From an uncultured Sphaerochaeta sp. (GTDB taxonomy: Bacteria > Spirochaetota > Spirochaetia > Sphaerochaetales > Sphaerochaetaceae): 64,000 nt of DNA. Under the pieces are notes generated by a model. That model did not search any database. It was not told where the DNA came from and worked only from the letters and a program-made list of their open reading frames with translations. Both the position numbers and the translations under genes were made by a program. The DNA lies in the NCBI RefSeq assembly GCF_963676285.1, contig NZ_OY781063.1, positions 1,736,001 to 1,800,000 on the forward strand, in the 5' to 3' direction. Shown piece by piece: positions 25,367 through 35,292 of this stretch. Numbering within the stretch: position 1 is the stretch's first letter; every line of letters starts with the position of its first letter.

Positions 25367-26503
25367 TTAAAGCCCTTGCATCGTCTGCAACATTCTTCTC
25401 TGGAAAATCCATCGGTCCAATCCAACAGCCACGCTTCCCAGCACAGCGCTGCGGTCCTTGAGCTGGGAGCGTACCACAGGTATGTGGGCAAGACTGTGGT
25501 GGGTATGCTGGTGATAATACTTCTGGAGTACTGAAAGGTAGTGATCTGGGAGATTGGAGATTCCTCCACCCAGAATAATCTTATTACAGCCGGTCATAGC
25601 ACTGGCAGCTGTGAGTGCCATTCCCATGGCTTCTGCAGCTTCTTGCAGAGCTTGAACTACTTCAGGATCTTCCCTTTGTGCCAGTTCCTTGACTGTCTTG
25701 CCTGCAAATCGTTCACTGAGTGCCCACCCTGCAGCTACGGTCTCGAGGCATCCAATCCCTCCACACCGGCACAAACCTGTCTGCCGAACCGGAAGGTGTC
25801 CGAATCTGCTCTTCTCGCCTACTATGGTATTGTCTTGCACCAATGCGCCGCTGATATGTTCTCCCCAATTGACATAAAGGAACGACTTTTCATCTTCATC
25901 GGCAAACCACTGTTCAGCCTCCACCATAGCCCTCACTGAATGCACCAGGATTGCAGGAGTCTGTGTGTATTCACTAATGGCTTTAGCAAGTGGGACGTTC
26001 TCCCACGACCAGTGGTCATGGCGGAGTATGGAAAGACCATCTTCACTGATTTGTGCACTTGTTGCCACCGTGATGCCTGCAATAGGGGCCTTGGTAATTC
26101 GTCTCATTTTCAGACACGCCTTGATGACGGTAAGGCCATGTTCCTTCGCATCAGGTTTGATCGGGGTTGGAATTCGCTCAAATCTCAGCACATTCCCCAG
26201 GAGATCTGTAAGGGTGAAACAGGTATTCTTGCTGCCCAGTTCCACTCCCAGGACCAGTCTGGAACCATGTTGCAAGGTAAGGGATGTGGGTCTCCTGCCA
26301 TTGGCCGTCTTGGTCTTTCCTTTCTCTTCAACAAGCCCTTCCTGGAGCAACTGCTCTACAATCTCACTGGTGGATGGCTTGTTCAGGGTTAGGCGGCGTG
26401 CGATATCAGAGCGACTGAACTCACCCTCACGGGCAAGCAGATTGAGAACTCTCAGACGATTGATCGTCCTGGCTGAGCTTGGGGTGGAAAACTGCATGCC
26501 CAA
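25367..26503 (-). CDS. ROK family transcriptional regulator
   Basis: This 378-residue protein has an N-terminal helix-turn-helix (about residues 25-60: F-S-R-S-D-I-A-R-R-L-T-L-N-K-P-S-T) and a ROK domain. The zinc-binding block is complete: G-H-L-P-V plus C-R-C-G-G-I-G-C-L-E. ROK proteins of this shape (NagC/XylR/Mlc type) repress sugar genes and release DNA on binding a sugar or sugar phosphate. The chosen start is TTG 26503, which has AGGTGG about 7 nt upstream; ATG 26497 is the alternative. The regulated genes are not evident, since neighbours are not sugar genes. Confidence 0.88.
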   Translation of the reverse strand: MGMQFSTPSSARTINRLRVLNLLAREGEFSRSDIARRLTLNKPSTSEIVEQLLQEGLVEEKGKTKTANGRRPTSLTLQHGSRLVLGVELGSKNTCFTLTDLLGNVLRFERIPTPIKPDAKEHGLTVIKACLKMRRITKAPIAGITVATSAQISEDGLSILRHDHWSWENVPLAKAISEYTQTPAILVHSVRAMVEAEQWFADEDEKSFLYVNWGEHISGALVQDNTIVGEKSRFGHLPVRQTGLCRCGGIGCLETVAAGWALSERFAGKTVKELAQREDPEVVQALQEAAEAMGMALTAASAMTGCNKIILGGGISNLPDHYLSVLQKYYHQHTHHSLAHIPVVRSQLKDRSAVLGSVAVGLDRWIFQRRMLQTMQGL

Positions 26504-26599
26504 GCATAGCCCACCTATGCGTTTTTGTTAAGGAACAATTGCCGTTGGTTTGAAAAATCAGTATGTTTGCCTATATCCCTTTGGAGGTATCATACGAAG

Positions 26600-28489
26600 A
26601 TGGAACAAAAGAAGTTCAAAACTGAAGTATCAGAGCTATTGCATCTGATCATCCACTCGCTCTATTCCCACAAGGAAATCTTTCTCCGCGAGCTGGTATC
26701 CAACTCATCCGATGCACTGGACAAACTTAAGTATCTCACCCTTACCGATGACAAGCTCAAGGATCTAGCCTTTGAGCCACGCATCGACATCTCCTTTACT
26801 GAGGAAGGTGAAGACCGCACACTCACCATCAGTGACAACGGTCTTGGCATGGGTCATGACGACTTGGCAGACAACCTGGGTACCATTGCATCGAGTGGAA
26901 CCAAGAAGTTCCTCGCATCCCTTACCGAGGAGCAGAAGAAGGACAGCAACCTCATCGGCCAGTTTGGTGTAGGTTTCTACAGTGCCTTCATGGTTGCAAA
27001 AAAGGTAGAGGTAGTCAGTCGAAAGGCTGGTGAGGAGCAGGCTTGGAAGTGGAGCAGCACCGGTAAGGGAAGTTATACCCTTGATGAAGCAGAGCGCGAA
27101 AGCCAAGGTACGACCATCATCCTTTACCTGAACGAGGAAGGCAGTGAATATGCCAACCGATGGCAGATTGAGCAGCTGGTGAAAAAATACAGCGACCATA
27201 TTGCCTATCCCATTTTCCTCTCATACGACCAGACATCCTACGACGACAAGAAGAAGGATGATGAAGGCAATCCACTGAAGAAGGTCGAACACAAGGTTGA
27301 GCAGATCAACAGTTCATCAGCCCTGTGGAGACGCAGCAAGAGCGAGCTGACCGATGAAGAGTACAAGGAGTTCTACAAGCAGAGCAGCTATGATAGTGAA
27401 GACCCCTTGTTCTACCTGCATACCCGCGCCGAAGGTGCAACAGAGTACATCACACTCTTCTTCATCCCAAGCAAAGCGCCGTTTGACATGTATTATGCAG
27501 ATTACAAGCCGGGTGTGAAGCTCTATGTGAAGCGAGTCTACATCACCGATGATGACAAAGAGTTGCTTCCATCCTATCTTCGCTTTGTACGTGGCGTTAT
27601 CGACAGTGAGGATCTTCCTCTCAACGTCAGCCGCGAGATTCTACAACAGAATCGTGTAATGAATGCAATTAGAACCGCATCTGTGAAGAAGTTGCTTGGT
27701 GAGTTCCAGAAGATCAGCGAACAGAACCCTGACCTTTACACAAAGTTCATTGAGCAGTACAACCGCCCCCTTAAGGAAGGTTTGTATTCTGATTATGCCA
27801 ACCGGGATGCATTGCTTGAACTGGTTCGTTTCAAGTCCTCCACGGAGGATGGCTATGTAAGCCTCGCCTCCTACAAGGAGAGGATGAAGAGTGACCAGAA
27901 ATCAATCTACTATATCGCTGGTGGAAAGGAAGAGACCCTCAAGGCAAGCCCCTTGCTTGAAGCGTATAGGAAGAAGGGGTATGAAGTGCTCATCATGAGC
28001 GACGATATTGATGATATCGTGGTCGGCTCGATCGGTACCTACAAGGAACTGCCTCTGAAAGCAATCAACAAGAGTGGTGCTGTTGATGACCTGAAGGAAG
28101 AAGGCGAGGACAAGAAGAAAGACTCCAAGGAGGCTAAAGCCCTCATCAAGAAGGTCAAGAAAGCCCTTGGAGACAAGGTAAAGGATGTCGTTGCCTCTTC
28201 CCGTCTCGCAGACTCCCCTGCAGTCGTGGTGGTTGATGAGAATGACCCATCAGTACAGATGCAGCAGATTCTCAAGAGTATGGGACAGACAGACTTTGAA
28301 GAAGCAAAGCCGATCCTTGAGATCAATGTGGAAGATCCGATGGTCAAGAAGATTGAGAGCAGCGATAATGAAGAGTATATTGAGCAGCTGAGCTCAGTAT
28401 TGCTGGATCAGGCTCTGCTTGCTGAAGGTGTCATGCCCAAGGATCCTGTAGGGTTTGCGAAACGTCTGCATGCTCTTTTGTCTACATAA
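26600..28489 (+). CDS. htpG: Hsp90 chaperone HtpG
   Basis: This 629-residue cytosolic chaperone has the usual HtpG length. The GHKL ATPase domain shows V-S-N-S-S-D-A-L-D-K-L, I-S-D-N-G-L-G-M and I-G-Q-F-G-V-G-F-Y-S-A-F. The middle domain has the N-V-S-R-E-I-L-Q-Q-N block with the catalytic Arg. The C-terminal dimerisation domain is present to the end. The start at 26600 matches the family N-terminus (K-F-K-T-E-V-S-E-L-L), with GGAGG about 12 nt upstream. Confidence 0.96.
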   Translation: MEQKKFKTEVSELLHLIIHSLYSHKEIFLRELVSNSSDALDKLKYLTLTDDKLKDLAFEPRIDISFTEEGEDRTLTISDNGLGMGHDDLADNLGTIASSGTKKFLASLTEEQKKDSNLIGQFGVGFYSAFMVAKKVEVVSRKAGEEQAWKWSSTGKGSYTLDEAERESQGTTIILYLNEEGSEYANRWQIEQLVKKYSDHIAYPIFLSYDQTSYDDKKKDDEGNPLKKVEHKVEQINSSSALWRRSKSELTDEEYKEFYKQSSYDSEDPLFYLHTRAEGATEYITLFFIPSKAPFDMYYADYKPGVKLYVKRVYITDDDKELLPSYLRFVRGVIDSEDLPLNVSREILQQNRVMNAIRTASVKKLLGEFQKISEQNPDLYTKFIEQYNRPLKEGLYSDYANRDALLELVRFKSSTEDGYVSLASYKERMKSDQKSIYYIAGGKEETLKASPLLEAYRKKGYEVLIMSDDIDDIVVGSIGTYKELPLKAINKSGAVDDLKEEGEDKKKDSKEAKALIKKVKKALGDKVKDVVASSRLADSPAVVVVDENDPSVQMQQILKSMGQTDFEEAKPILEINVEDPMVKKIESSDNEEYIEQLSSVLLDQALLAEGVMPKDPVGFAKRLHALLST

Positions 28490-28515
28490 TAGCGAGTAAT
28501 TAATTACTTATCATG

Positions 28516-28553
28516 CAAGGTGAAGAGATATTTTTCTTCACCTTGTTTTTTTT
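28516..28553 (+). terminator. Rho-independent terminator of htpG
   Basis: An 11-bp perfect stem (CAAGGTGAAGA with its complement), an 8-nt loop, and eight T residues. Confidence 0.93.
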
Positions 28554-28603
28554 CTCTACCGATGGTAGTGTTTTATATAATATTTGTATAAGGAAGTAGA
28601 ATT

Positions 28604-29488
28604 ATGATTGCAAATTTCATGGCACTTAACAGTGAAGCCGTTGCTGAAAATTCCGCCTTTGGCCGCTTTGTTGAGAAGATTGATAGCTGGATTCAAATCG
28701 GTCCGGTTGAATTCTTGGTGAATGTCGCGATTGGATTACTCATTGTGCTCATCGGAAAGCTGGTGATCATAGGCATTTCCCGGATGCTTAAACGCGTGCT
28801 TGACCGTTCCAAGAAGATAAATGACCTGATGGCTCGGTTTATCTTGAAGCTGGTCAATGTCATAGGGTGGATCTTCCTCATCATAGCATTCCTTGGCCGA
28901 CTTGGCCTTGATATGGGCCCCGTGCTTGCCGGCCTTGGCATTACTGGTGTTGTCCTTGGGTTTGCATTCCAGGATACCATTGGGAACCTGCTCAGTGGTG
29001 TGATGATAGTCATCAATGCCCCGTTTAGGATTGGTGATTATATTGAAACCGGATCGTTCAGTGGTACGGTGAGTGATATGGACATGATCTGTGTCATACT
29101 CTCCACACCTGACAACCGTAAGATTACCATCTCAAACAAGCTTGTCTGGAACAGCCCCATTGTGAACTACTCCAATGTCGACCGGAGGAGACTTGGCCTT
29201 ACAGTCAGTGTCGCATATGGGACCAACATACAGTTGGCAAAGGATACCATTTGGAAGATCATTAATTCCTACAGTGAGATTCTTAGCGATCCAGCTCCCA
29301 TGGTAGAGGTGAATACCCTTGCTGCTTCCTCCATAGACTTCGCGGTTCGCCCTTGGACGAAACCTGAAGACTATTGGAAGGTCTACTGGCGCTTCCAGGG
29401 CGAGATTGTTGACTGTCTCGATGAGGTTGGAATCTCAGTTCCTTTCAACCAGATAGATGTACATATCGTAGACCAGAGCGCAACATAG
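28604..29488 (+). CDS. mscS: Small-conductance mechanosensitive channel (MscS family)
   Basis: This 294-residue inner-membrane protein is close to the E. coli MscS length. Three membrane helices end with the pore helix block G-L-G-I-T-G-V-V-L-G-F-A-F-Q-D and N-L-L-S-G. This is followed by the beta-domain motif P-F-R-I-G-D-Y-I and a C-terminal vestibule domain. It opens under membrane tension during hypo-osmotic shock. Its stop lies two bases from the stop of the convergent gene, with no terminator between them. Confidence 0.93.
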   Translation: MIANFMALNSEAVAENSAFGRFVEKIDSWIQIGPVEFLVNVAIGLLIVLIGKLVIIGISRMLKRVLDRSKKINDLMARFILKLVNVIGWIFLIIAFLGRLGLDMGPVLAGLGITGVVLGFAFQDTIGNLLSGVMIVINAPFRIGDYIETGSFSGTVSDMDMICVILSTPDNRKITISNKLVWNSPIVNYSNVDRRRLGLTVSVAYGTNIQLAKDTIWKIINSYSEILSDPAPMVEVNTLAASSIDFAVRPWTKPEDYWKVYWRFQGEIVDCLDEVGISVPFNQIDVHIVDQSAT

Positions 29489-29489
29489 G

Positions 29490-29996
29490 CTATTGCTGTT
29501 CGTTCACAGAGCAGTGGCTTTCAAGGATGGTGCAGAACTCCTTGGAGTCCTGGAGCAGAAACTTTCCGAGATAGGATTTTCTCCTCCATGCTTTGGAGCC
29601 GAATACCAGGGTGATGATTGCATCATTTGTCTCAATTGCAACCGAGATGTTGGAGAGTTTGTTCTCCAGCGTCTCGTAGTTTTGTTTGCAGGAAACAAAG
29701 TCTGCATACGGGAAATGGTAGAACTCATCAGCCAAGGTGATTCCCACCACCTGCTTCTTGGTGTCGAAACAGAGCAGGATTCCATCCCCGATATCATTGA
29801 TGTACCCATGTCTGTCATCAAAATCGTACCCGTACTCTTTCATCAGCTCATTGGTTCTCACGCCCAGCTTCTGTAGGGTAAGACGGTAGTTTGCTGCTGC
29901 TCGGTTTCGATTCTTCTTGCCGATGGTCAGTGCATAGAGGTTTGCTGCAGTAACGAGGACTAATAAGGCTAATAATAGGTATTGGAGTATGTTCAT
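29490..29996 (-). CDS. Hypothetical single-pass membrane protein
   Basis: I do not recognise this 168-residue protein. An N-terminal hydrophobic helix (about residues 4-24) acts as an uncleaved anchor, followed by a basic stretch (G-K-K-N-R-N-R). A soluble domain contains D-D-R-H-G-Y-I-N-D-I-G-D-G and later T-L-V-F-G-S-K-A-W-R-R-K. It is convergent with mscS and shares a compact promoter region with the sigma-54 activator on the other side. Confidence 0.65.
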   Translation of the reverse strand: MNILQYLLLALLVLVTAANLYALTIGKKNRNRAAANYRLTLQKLGVRTNELMKEYGYDFDDRHGYINDIGDGILLCFDTKKQVVGITLADEFYHFPYADFVSCKQNYETLENKLSNISVAIETNDAIITLVFGSKAWRRKSYLGKFLLQDSKEFCTILESHCSVNEQQ

Positions 29997-30070
29997 AGCC
30001 GGACAATACCAAGGGCGGGCCGGCTTTGTAAAGAGAACCGCTTATGATACACTCTCTTTGAGGTGTCACA

Positions 30071-31951
30071 TTGATAAAGATTTTGATTGTTGTTCCCTAC
30101 CAAGAATTGCAAGAAGCATTCGATCAAGTCATCCAGAGTTATGACCTGGATACGATTGAAGTGCGTACCACCCATATCTATGGAAGCGATCCACAGAAGA
30201 TCGTACCTCTTGCTGCTGATATCATTGTAGCTCGTGGAATAACTGCACAGGCAATTGCTCACCAAAAACCGTCGGTGCATGTTGTGCCCATCGCACTCAG
30301 TAGCGCGGATTTACTCAGTGCGCTAGCCAAAGCCAAGAAAGTGAACAGTACAGCCCATATCGGGGTAGTCACGAATGAACAGCTTTGTGACCAGGAGTTG
30401 ATCAGCACCTTGGTCGGGCAGCCTGTAACCATCTTCCAGGTAACCGATGAGAAAGACGTGAAAATCGGACTGGAGCACCTTGCAAGAAAGGGTTGCACCA
30501 TCTTTGTGGGTGGACTCACGATGTGCCGTTTATGTGAGGAGCAACAGTTTGCCCATGTGCATGTAAAGAGTGGCTATCAGGCAGTTGTTCATGCAGTAGC
30601 GGAAGCCGTTGCAGCCGCTCGCTCTCTCGAGCGTGCGCAGACAAGGGGAAATCTGCTAGGGACACTGCTCAACAATGCTGCATATGCACTGCTTGCGATC
30701 AACAGCAGTGCAACCATCATTGCAGCCAACAGGCAAGCTGAGCAACTCTTTGGTACTACATCCCTGTTGGGAAAGCAGTTGATGGAAGTATATCAAGGAG
30801 GGAAGTGGGATCTTACCTTGAAGGCAGGGAAGAAAGAGATACTCGTGCCGATTGCAGGCAAGCAGTTCTTGGTGACCCAGCAACCGATCAGCATGGATGA
30901 AGAGACATCAGGCTTCCTCTTCACATTCCAGAATACAGAGGCAATCCAGCAGACAGAGCATATGATCAGGACGGAGTTGAGCAGAAAGGGCTTGGTCGCC
31001 AAGTACACCTTCTCCAATATTGTGACACAGAATGCCCAGATGATTGCTCTGGTGGAGAAAGCCAGAAGGTTCAGCCAGGTCCCAGGTGCCGTACTTCTGC
31101 TTGGTGAGACAGGAACTGGAAAGGAGTTGTTTGCCCAAAGCATACACAATGCATCACCCCGTGCCTCACAACCCTTTGTTGCGGTGAACTGTGCTGCACT
31201 TCCTGAACAACTGCTGGAGAGTGAGTTGTTCGGATACGCCGAGGGAGCCTTCACTGGTGCAAGCAAGGGAGGAAAACCGGGATTGTTTGAATTGGCTCAC
31301 AAGGGCACCATCTTTCTCGATGAAATTGCAGAAATGCCGATAGTCGTGCAGGCGAAACTGCTTCGTGTCCTTCAGGAGCGTGAGGTTCGCCGAGTAGGGG
31401 CCGACATGGTTGTCCCTGTAGATGTGAGAGTCATCAGTGCCGCAAACAGCAATATCCTGCAGAAAGTACAGGATGGGTCGTTCCGTCTTGACCTCTTCTA
31501 TCGTATCAGTCTGTTGAGCCTGATGTTGATTCCTTTACGTGATCGTCCTGAGGATATCGGGTTGTTGTTCTCCCATTTTGTCACGCAATACTGCGAGCGG
31601 CATGGACTGACCGGGATCAACATCAATACAGACGCACTTGAAGTGCTTGAACAGTTCTACTGGCCCGGGAACATCCGCGAGCTGCGCAATGCTGCAGAAC
31701 GTCTTGCCATTCTTCATACCTCCGACCAGGTTGGTTTCCGCGAGATAGAGCAACTCGATATCGGGTCCACCGGCTTGTATCTAGATGCCAAGGAAACACA
31801 AAGACCAAAGTCTAAAAAGAAAAAATGCTCCGATCACGAGCTGTATGATCAGTTCCTCTCCAGTGGTTTGACTCGTGAGGAATTCGCCAAGGAGGTCGGT
31901 ATAAGCAGGACGACGCTCTGGAGGAAGTTCTCCCGATTTGAAACAACGTAA
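30071..31951 (+). CDS. Sigma-54-dependent activator with PrpR N-terminal domain
   Basis: This 626-residue enhancer-binding protein has a PrpR-N ligand domain (about residues 10-175), a PAS-like domain (about 205-300) and an AAA+ core (about 318-545). The core has Walker A G-E-T-G-T-G-K-E, an intact sigma-54 contact loop G-A-F-T-G-A and Walker [11 protein letters not shown] Fis-like helix-turn-helix closes the protein ([14 protein letters not shown]). The start codon is TTG 30071. PrpR-N domains sense small metabolites. The adjacent repeats (31955-32010) and -24/-12 promoter (32135-32151) make the PdxA/TTT operon its target. Confidence 0.93.
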   Translation: MIKILIVVPYQELQEAFDQVIQSYDLDTIEVRTTHIYGSDPQKIVPLAADIIVARGITAQAIAHQKPSVHVVPIALSSADLLSALAKAKKVNSTAHIGVVTNEQLCDQELISTLVGQPVTIFQVTDEKDVKIGLEHLARKGCTIFVGGLTMCRLCEEQQFAHVHVKSGYQAVVHAVAEAVAAARSLERAQTRGNLLGTLLNNAAYALLAINSSATIIAANRQAEQLFGTTSLLGKQLMEVYQGGKWDLTLKAGKKEILVPIAGKQFLVTQQPISMDEETSGFLFTFQNTEAIQQTEHMIRTELSRKGLVAKYTFSNIVTQNAQMIALVEKARRFSQVPGAVLLLGETGTGKELFAQSIHNASPRASQPFVAVNCAALPEQLLESELFGYAEGAFTGASKGGKPGLFELAHKGTIFLDEIAEMPIVVQAKLLRVLQEREVRRVGADMVVPVDVRVISAANSNILQKVQDGSFRLDLFYRISLLSLMLIPLRDRPEDIGLLFSHFVTQYCERHGLTGININTDALEVLEQFYWPGNIRELRNAAERLAILHTSDQVGFREIEQLDIGSTGLYLDAKETQRPKSKKKKCSDHELYDQFLSSGLTREEFAKEVGISRTTLWRKFSRFETT

Positions 31952-31954
31952 ATA

Positions 31955-32010
31955 TGTTTCACTCGTGTTTCAAATGAAACATGAAACATTAGCCATGTAA
32001 CATTGAAACA
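31955..32010. promoter_or_regulatory. Upstream activating sequence: five TGTTTCA/TGAAACA heptamers
   Basis: TGTTTCA occurs at 31955-31961 and 31966-31972; its complement TGAAACA occurs at 31975-31981, 31982-31988 and 32004-32010. The second and third form a palindrome with a 2-bp centre. The cluster lies 125-180 bp upstream of the sigma-54 promoter, the normal distance for enhancer sites. Confidence 0.8.
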
Positions 32011-32112
32011 TGTTAAAAAAGTCTTAAAAATTTTTAGGAAACTGTTTGAATTTTTCATATTTGGTTACTTCAGTAGAAAATATATGTATACAAACATCAA
32101 TAATATAAAAGA

Positions 32113-32122
32113 TTGTATACAA
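32113..32122. promoter_or_regulatory. TTGTATACAA palindrome (candidate GntR operator)
   Basis: This perfect 10-bp palindrome lies 12 bp upstream of the -24 element. It matches sites at 37986, 38126 and 45279, so a GntR repressor may act on top of the sigma-54 activator. Confidence 0.6.
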
Positions 32123-32134
32123 TAGATTGTAAAC

Positions 32135-32151
32135 TTGGCACGTTAGTTGCT
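32135..32151 (+). promoter_or_regulatory. Sigma-54 (-24/-12) promoter
   Basis: TTGGCACG-N4-TTGCT fits the sigma-54 consensus exactly, with GG and GC at the required spacing. It directs transcription into the pdxA-like gene. Confidence 0.92.
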
Positions 32152-32211
32152 ACCTCTATTGCCGGAGTGACGAGCATCGTTGCTCACTGCAAGAATGAAG
32201 AGGAGTAATCC

Positions 32212-33219
32212 ATGAACGATAAACCTGTATTGGGACTTTTAATCGGAGACGGAGCCGGAGTCGGACCTGAGATCATAGCCAAGCTGGCTGTTGGTAAATT
32301 TTTTGAACAGTATTGTAAACCAGTGGTTATTGGTGATGTACGTATACTCGAGCGTGCCTTCTCGGTAATTGGTTCCTCTGTCCCCTTGCAGGTGATTGAC
32401 AATGTGGATGAAGCTGACTGGAGCAAGGGTCTTCCAATCCTTGACCAGAAAGATCAGGACCCTGAAGTCGTGAAGTTTGGTACCCTGACCACTGAGGCAG
32501 GCAAGGCAAACCTTCATGCCCTGGAGCTTGGTGTTTCCTTGTATAAAGAGAAGAAGATTGAAGGTTTCTGCTTCGCTCCTTTCCATAAAGCAGGGCTCAA
32601 GCAGGCAGGAAGCAAGGTGGAGAGTGAACACCACTTACTCGCCCAGTTATTCAGCCATACGGAACCTTTCGGGGAGATCAATGTGTTGGGTGACCTCTGG
32701 ACTACCCGAACCACCAGTCATATTCCCATCAGCGAGGTAAGCAAGAACTTGACGGTAGAGAGCATCCTGCGTGCAGTACGCCTTGCCAACGCATCCTTGA
32801 AGAACAGTGGCATCACAAAGCCACGACTTGCTCTTGCTGCACTGAATCCCCACGCTGGAGAAAATGGCCTCTGTGGACGTGAAGAGATTGATGTAATCAT
32901 CCCAGCTATTGAGAAAGCAAGAGAGATGGGAATAGATGCAACAGGGCCCTATCCAAGTGACATCACCTTTATCAAGGCCTTCCGCGGTGATTTTGACGGG
33001 GTAGTGACCATGTACCATGACCAGGGACAGATCGCCCTGAAACTCAGGGGATTTGATGAAGGCATCACCATTGCCGGAGGCCTCCCTGCCCCTATCGTTA
33101 CCTGTGCTCATGGTACGGCCTATGATATTGCCGGAACCGGTGTTGTGAAAACCAGCGCTTTTGAGAATGCAGTGAAGATGGCCTCCCGTATGGCCAACCA
33201 CCTGCGTCAGCAAGCGTAA
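32212..33219 (+). CDS. PdxA-family dehydrogenase
   Basis: This 335-residue protein matches the length and blocks of the 4-hydroxythreonine-4-phosphate dehydrogenase family (I-G-D-G-A-G-V-G-P-E, A-A-L-N-P-H-A-G-E-N-G, M-Y-H-D-Q-G-Q). The three metal-binding His positions are preserved. Its context is catabolic, leading a TTT transporter operon, so it is more like the PdxA2 group, which oxidises phosphorylated sugar acids (threonate, erythronate), than a vitamin B6 enzyme. The DUF1537 kinase that normally partners PdxA2 is not in the window. GAGGAG precedes the ATG. Confidence 0.88.
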   Translation: MNDKPVLGLLIGDGAGVGPEIIAKLAVGKFFEQYCKPVVIGDVRILERAFSVIGSSVPLQVIDNVDEADWSKGLPILDQKDQDPEVVKFGTLTTEAGKANLHALELGVSLYKEKKIEGFCFAPFHKAGLKQAGSKVESEHHLLAQLFSHTEPFGEINVLGDLWTTRTTSHIPISEVSKNLTVESILRAVRLANASLKNSGITKPRLALAALNPHAGENGLCGREEIDVIIPAIEKAREMGIDATGPYPSDITFIKAFRGDFDGVVTMYHDQGQIALKLRGFDEGITIAGGLPAPIVTCAHGTAYDIAGTGVVKTSAFENAVKMASRMANHLRQQA

Positions 33220-33233
33220 GGAGAGAGGAATAT

Positions 33234-33692
33234 ATGCAATTGAAAAAGGTTACGAGTCAGATGGTGATTCCTGTAATCACAGCAGTGATAGCTGCTCTTT
33301 TCATCTATCTCGGGATCACCAAGTACGGCTTTTGGCATGAGCTCAGGGGACCGCTTCCAGGTTTTTTCCCCACTCTCATTGGATTTGCTTTGCTAGCTTT
33401 GAGCTTCATTGCATTCCTGGGCTCATTCAAGGAAGAGAAGACCACCTATCCGATTGAGAGCTGGTTTCCTGCTTTTGGCGTGATTGCCATCATGCTTGCC
33501 ACTCTGGTTATTGGAATGATCCCCAGCCTTGCACTCTTTGTCATTCTTTGGCTCAAGTGGTACGAAAAGTATAGTTGGAAGACAACCCTTATCGGGTTGG
33601 CTGTCATCATGGCCATTGTAATCGGAGCCTTCGTCATGTGGCTCGGAGTTCCCTTCCCGAAGGGAATCATCTACAACTGGATCGCGTACTGA
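33234..33692 (+). CDS. TTT transporter small membrane subunit (TctB-like)
   Basis: This 152-residue protein has four predicted membrane helices, as in the small subunit of tripartite tricarboxylate transporters. G-P-L-P-G-F-F-P-T-L-I-G is the typical loop after the first helix. It lies between the PdxA-like gene and the large TctA subunit, with 10 bp to the latter. Sequence conservation in TctB proteins is low, so the call relies on topology and position. Confidence 0.88.
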   Translation: MQLKKVTSQMVIPVITAVIAALFIYLGITKYGFWHELRGPLPGFFPTLIGFALLALSFIAFLGSFKEEKTTYPIESWFPAFGVIAIMLATLVIGMIPSLALFVILWLKWYEKYSWKTTLIGLAVIMAIVIGAFVMWLGVPFPKGIIYNWIAY

Positions 33693-33702
33693 GGAGCATG
33701 CA

Positions 33703-35211
33703 ATGGAAAATCTAGAAATGCTATTCATGGGCTTTTCAGTAGTCCTTACCTTTCAGAATGTTATGGTTACCATGCTTGGTGCTGTACTCGGCCTTGTGGT
33801 CGGTGCAATGCCTGGTATCGGTTCCCTCGCAGGGGTTGCCTTGCTGCTTCCCCTTACCTATAAGTTCAATCCAACCACCGCAATCATCATGCTTGGAGCA
33901 CTCTATTATTCCAACATGTATGGTGGATCGTTCAGTGCAATCCTCCTGAATATCCCTGGAGACTCTCCTGCTGTCATGACCGCCCTTGATGGGTATCCGA
34001 TGGCAACCAAGCGCAATAGGCCTGGTCAGGCTCTGTTCACTTCCAATCTTTCCTCCTTCATCGGTGGTTTTATTGGTATGATCATCCTTACCTTCATGGG
34101 ACCTGCGCTTGCAGAGCTCGGCCTCAAGTTTGGTCCTGCTGAGATGACTTCTCTCTTGTTGGTTGCGATGACTTCCATCGGCTGGCTGGTAGGGGAGAGT
34201 CCGACCAAGGGCGTTGTTTTGACCTTGGTTGGTATCCTGCTGGCAACAATGGGTATGGATACGCTTACAGGAAGCCCCCGTTACGACTTCGGCAACATGT
34301 ATCTGCTAGGGGGCATTCCTTTTACACCGTTCGTCATTGGAGCAGTCGGTTTCAGCCAGGTGCTTAAATTGATGGCGGAGCGAAACAAGAAGGTTGATAT
34401 CAATCTTACACAGAAGCTGACGATCAAGGGATCGATGTTGACCCTCCATGATGTTCGTCGCCTTGTTCCTCCCGCTATCCGCAGCGGCTTCATGGGAACC
34501 TTTGTTGGTGTGCTTCCCGGAGCTGGTGCGACAACTGGAGCATTCCTTGGCTATGCAGCACAGAAAGCCTTCAAGAGCGAAGAGCCGCTTGGCAGCGGTG
34601 CAATTGAGGGAATCGCTAGCTGTGAGGCAGCAAACAACGCCGCCGCCGCTGGGTCCTTTGCTCCCTTGCTTGCCTTGGGTATCCCAGGTAGTGGTACCGG
34701 TGCAGTCTTGCTTGGTGGGTTGATGATGTGGGGTCTGAATCCTGGACCACTGCTTTTCTCCAGCAATCCTGACTTTGCATGGGGCTTGATCGCAAGCTTG
34801 TTCCTTGCAAACTTGCTCACCCTGTTCATTTCCCTTGGGGTTATTCCCTTCCTGATCAAGATCCTCACCGTCCCGGTACGGATCCTGATCCCGATCATCA
34901 CCGTGGTCTGTGTGGTTGGTGGCTATAGTACCAGTAACTCCATGTATGGTGTGATCATCATGTTCCTCTCTGGGTTATTCGGGTACATCCTTGACCGCAA
35001 TGGCTATGGAGTTGCTCCTATGTTGCTGTCATTCGTCCTGGCCCCGCTGCTTGAATCGAATATGCGTAAGGCCTTCATCATCAGCAATGGTGGTTTGGGA
35101 ATCTTTGTTGACAAGCCGATTTCTGCCTTCTTGTTGTTGGCGCTCTTGGCAATCGTAATGACCCCTGTGGTGAAGTTTATTCTCCGCAAGGCTGGCATTC
35201 GAAAGAAATAA
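33703..35211 (+). CDS. TTT transporter large permease (TctA-like)
   Basis: This 502-residue permease has about twelve helices and the family motifs G-A-M-P-G-I-G-S and G-G-S-F-S-A-I-L-L-N-I-P-G in the first half and L-G-I-P-G-S-G-T-G-A-V-L in the second, which mark the internal duplication. With the small subunit and the binding protein it imports a carboxylated compound driven by an ion gradient. The substrate is unknown; the PdxA-like and racemase-like enzymes suggest a hydroxy acid or sugar acid. Confidence 0.93.
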   Translation: MENLEMLFMGFSVVLTFQNVMVTMLGAVLGLVVGAMPGIGSLAGVALLLPLTYKFNPTTAIIMLGALYYSNMYGGSFSAILLNIPGDSPAVMTALDGYPMATKRNRPGQALFTSNLSSFIGGFIGMIILTFMGPALAELGLKFGPAEMTSLLLVAMTSIGWLVGESPTKGVVLTLVGILLATMGMDTLTGSPRYDFGNMYLLGGIPFTPFVIGAVGFSQVLKLMAERNKKVDINLTQKLTIKGSMLTLHDVRRLVPPAIRSGFMGTFVGVLPGAGATTGAFLGYAAQKAFKSEEPLGSGAIEGIASCEAANNAAAAGSFAPLLALGIPGSGTGAVLLGGLMMWGLNPGPLLFSSNPDFAWGLIASLFLANLLTLFISLGVIPFLIKILTVPVRILIPIITVVCVVGGYSTSNSMYGVIIMFLSGLFGYILDRNGYGVAPMLLSFVLAPLLESNMRKAFIISNGGLGIFVDKPISAFLLLALLAIVMTPVVKFILRKAGIRKK

Positions 35212-35220
35212 GGTTTTTAT

Positions 35221-35268
35221 TTCCTCGTAAGAGGAATTGGATATTGGAAAATGTGGGAGTAATCCCAC
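35221..35268 (+). other. Two small stem-loops in the binding-protein leader
   Basis: TTCCTC-GTAA-GAGGAA (35221-35236) and GTGGGA-GTAA-TCCCAC (35253-35268), both with GTAA loops, sit between the TctA gene and its binding protein. They may mark a processing or stabilising site. Confidence 0.5.
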
Positions 35269-35292
35269 GAGAAACAAAGAGGAGATAGAGAG

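Noticed and set aside
32212..33219. Vitamin B6 biosynthesis role for the PdxA-like protein
   Set aside because: The sigma-54-driven TTT operon context and absence of other pdx genes favour a catabolic PdxA2-type role, though it cannot be fully excluded.
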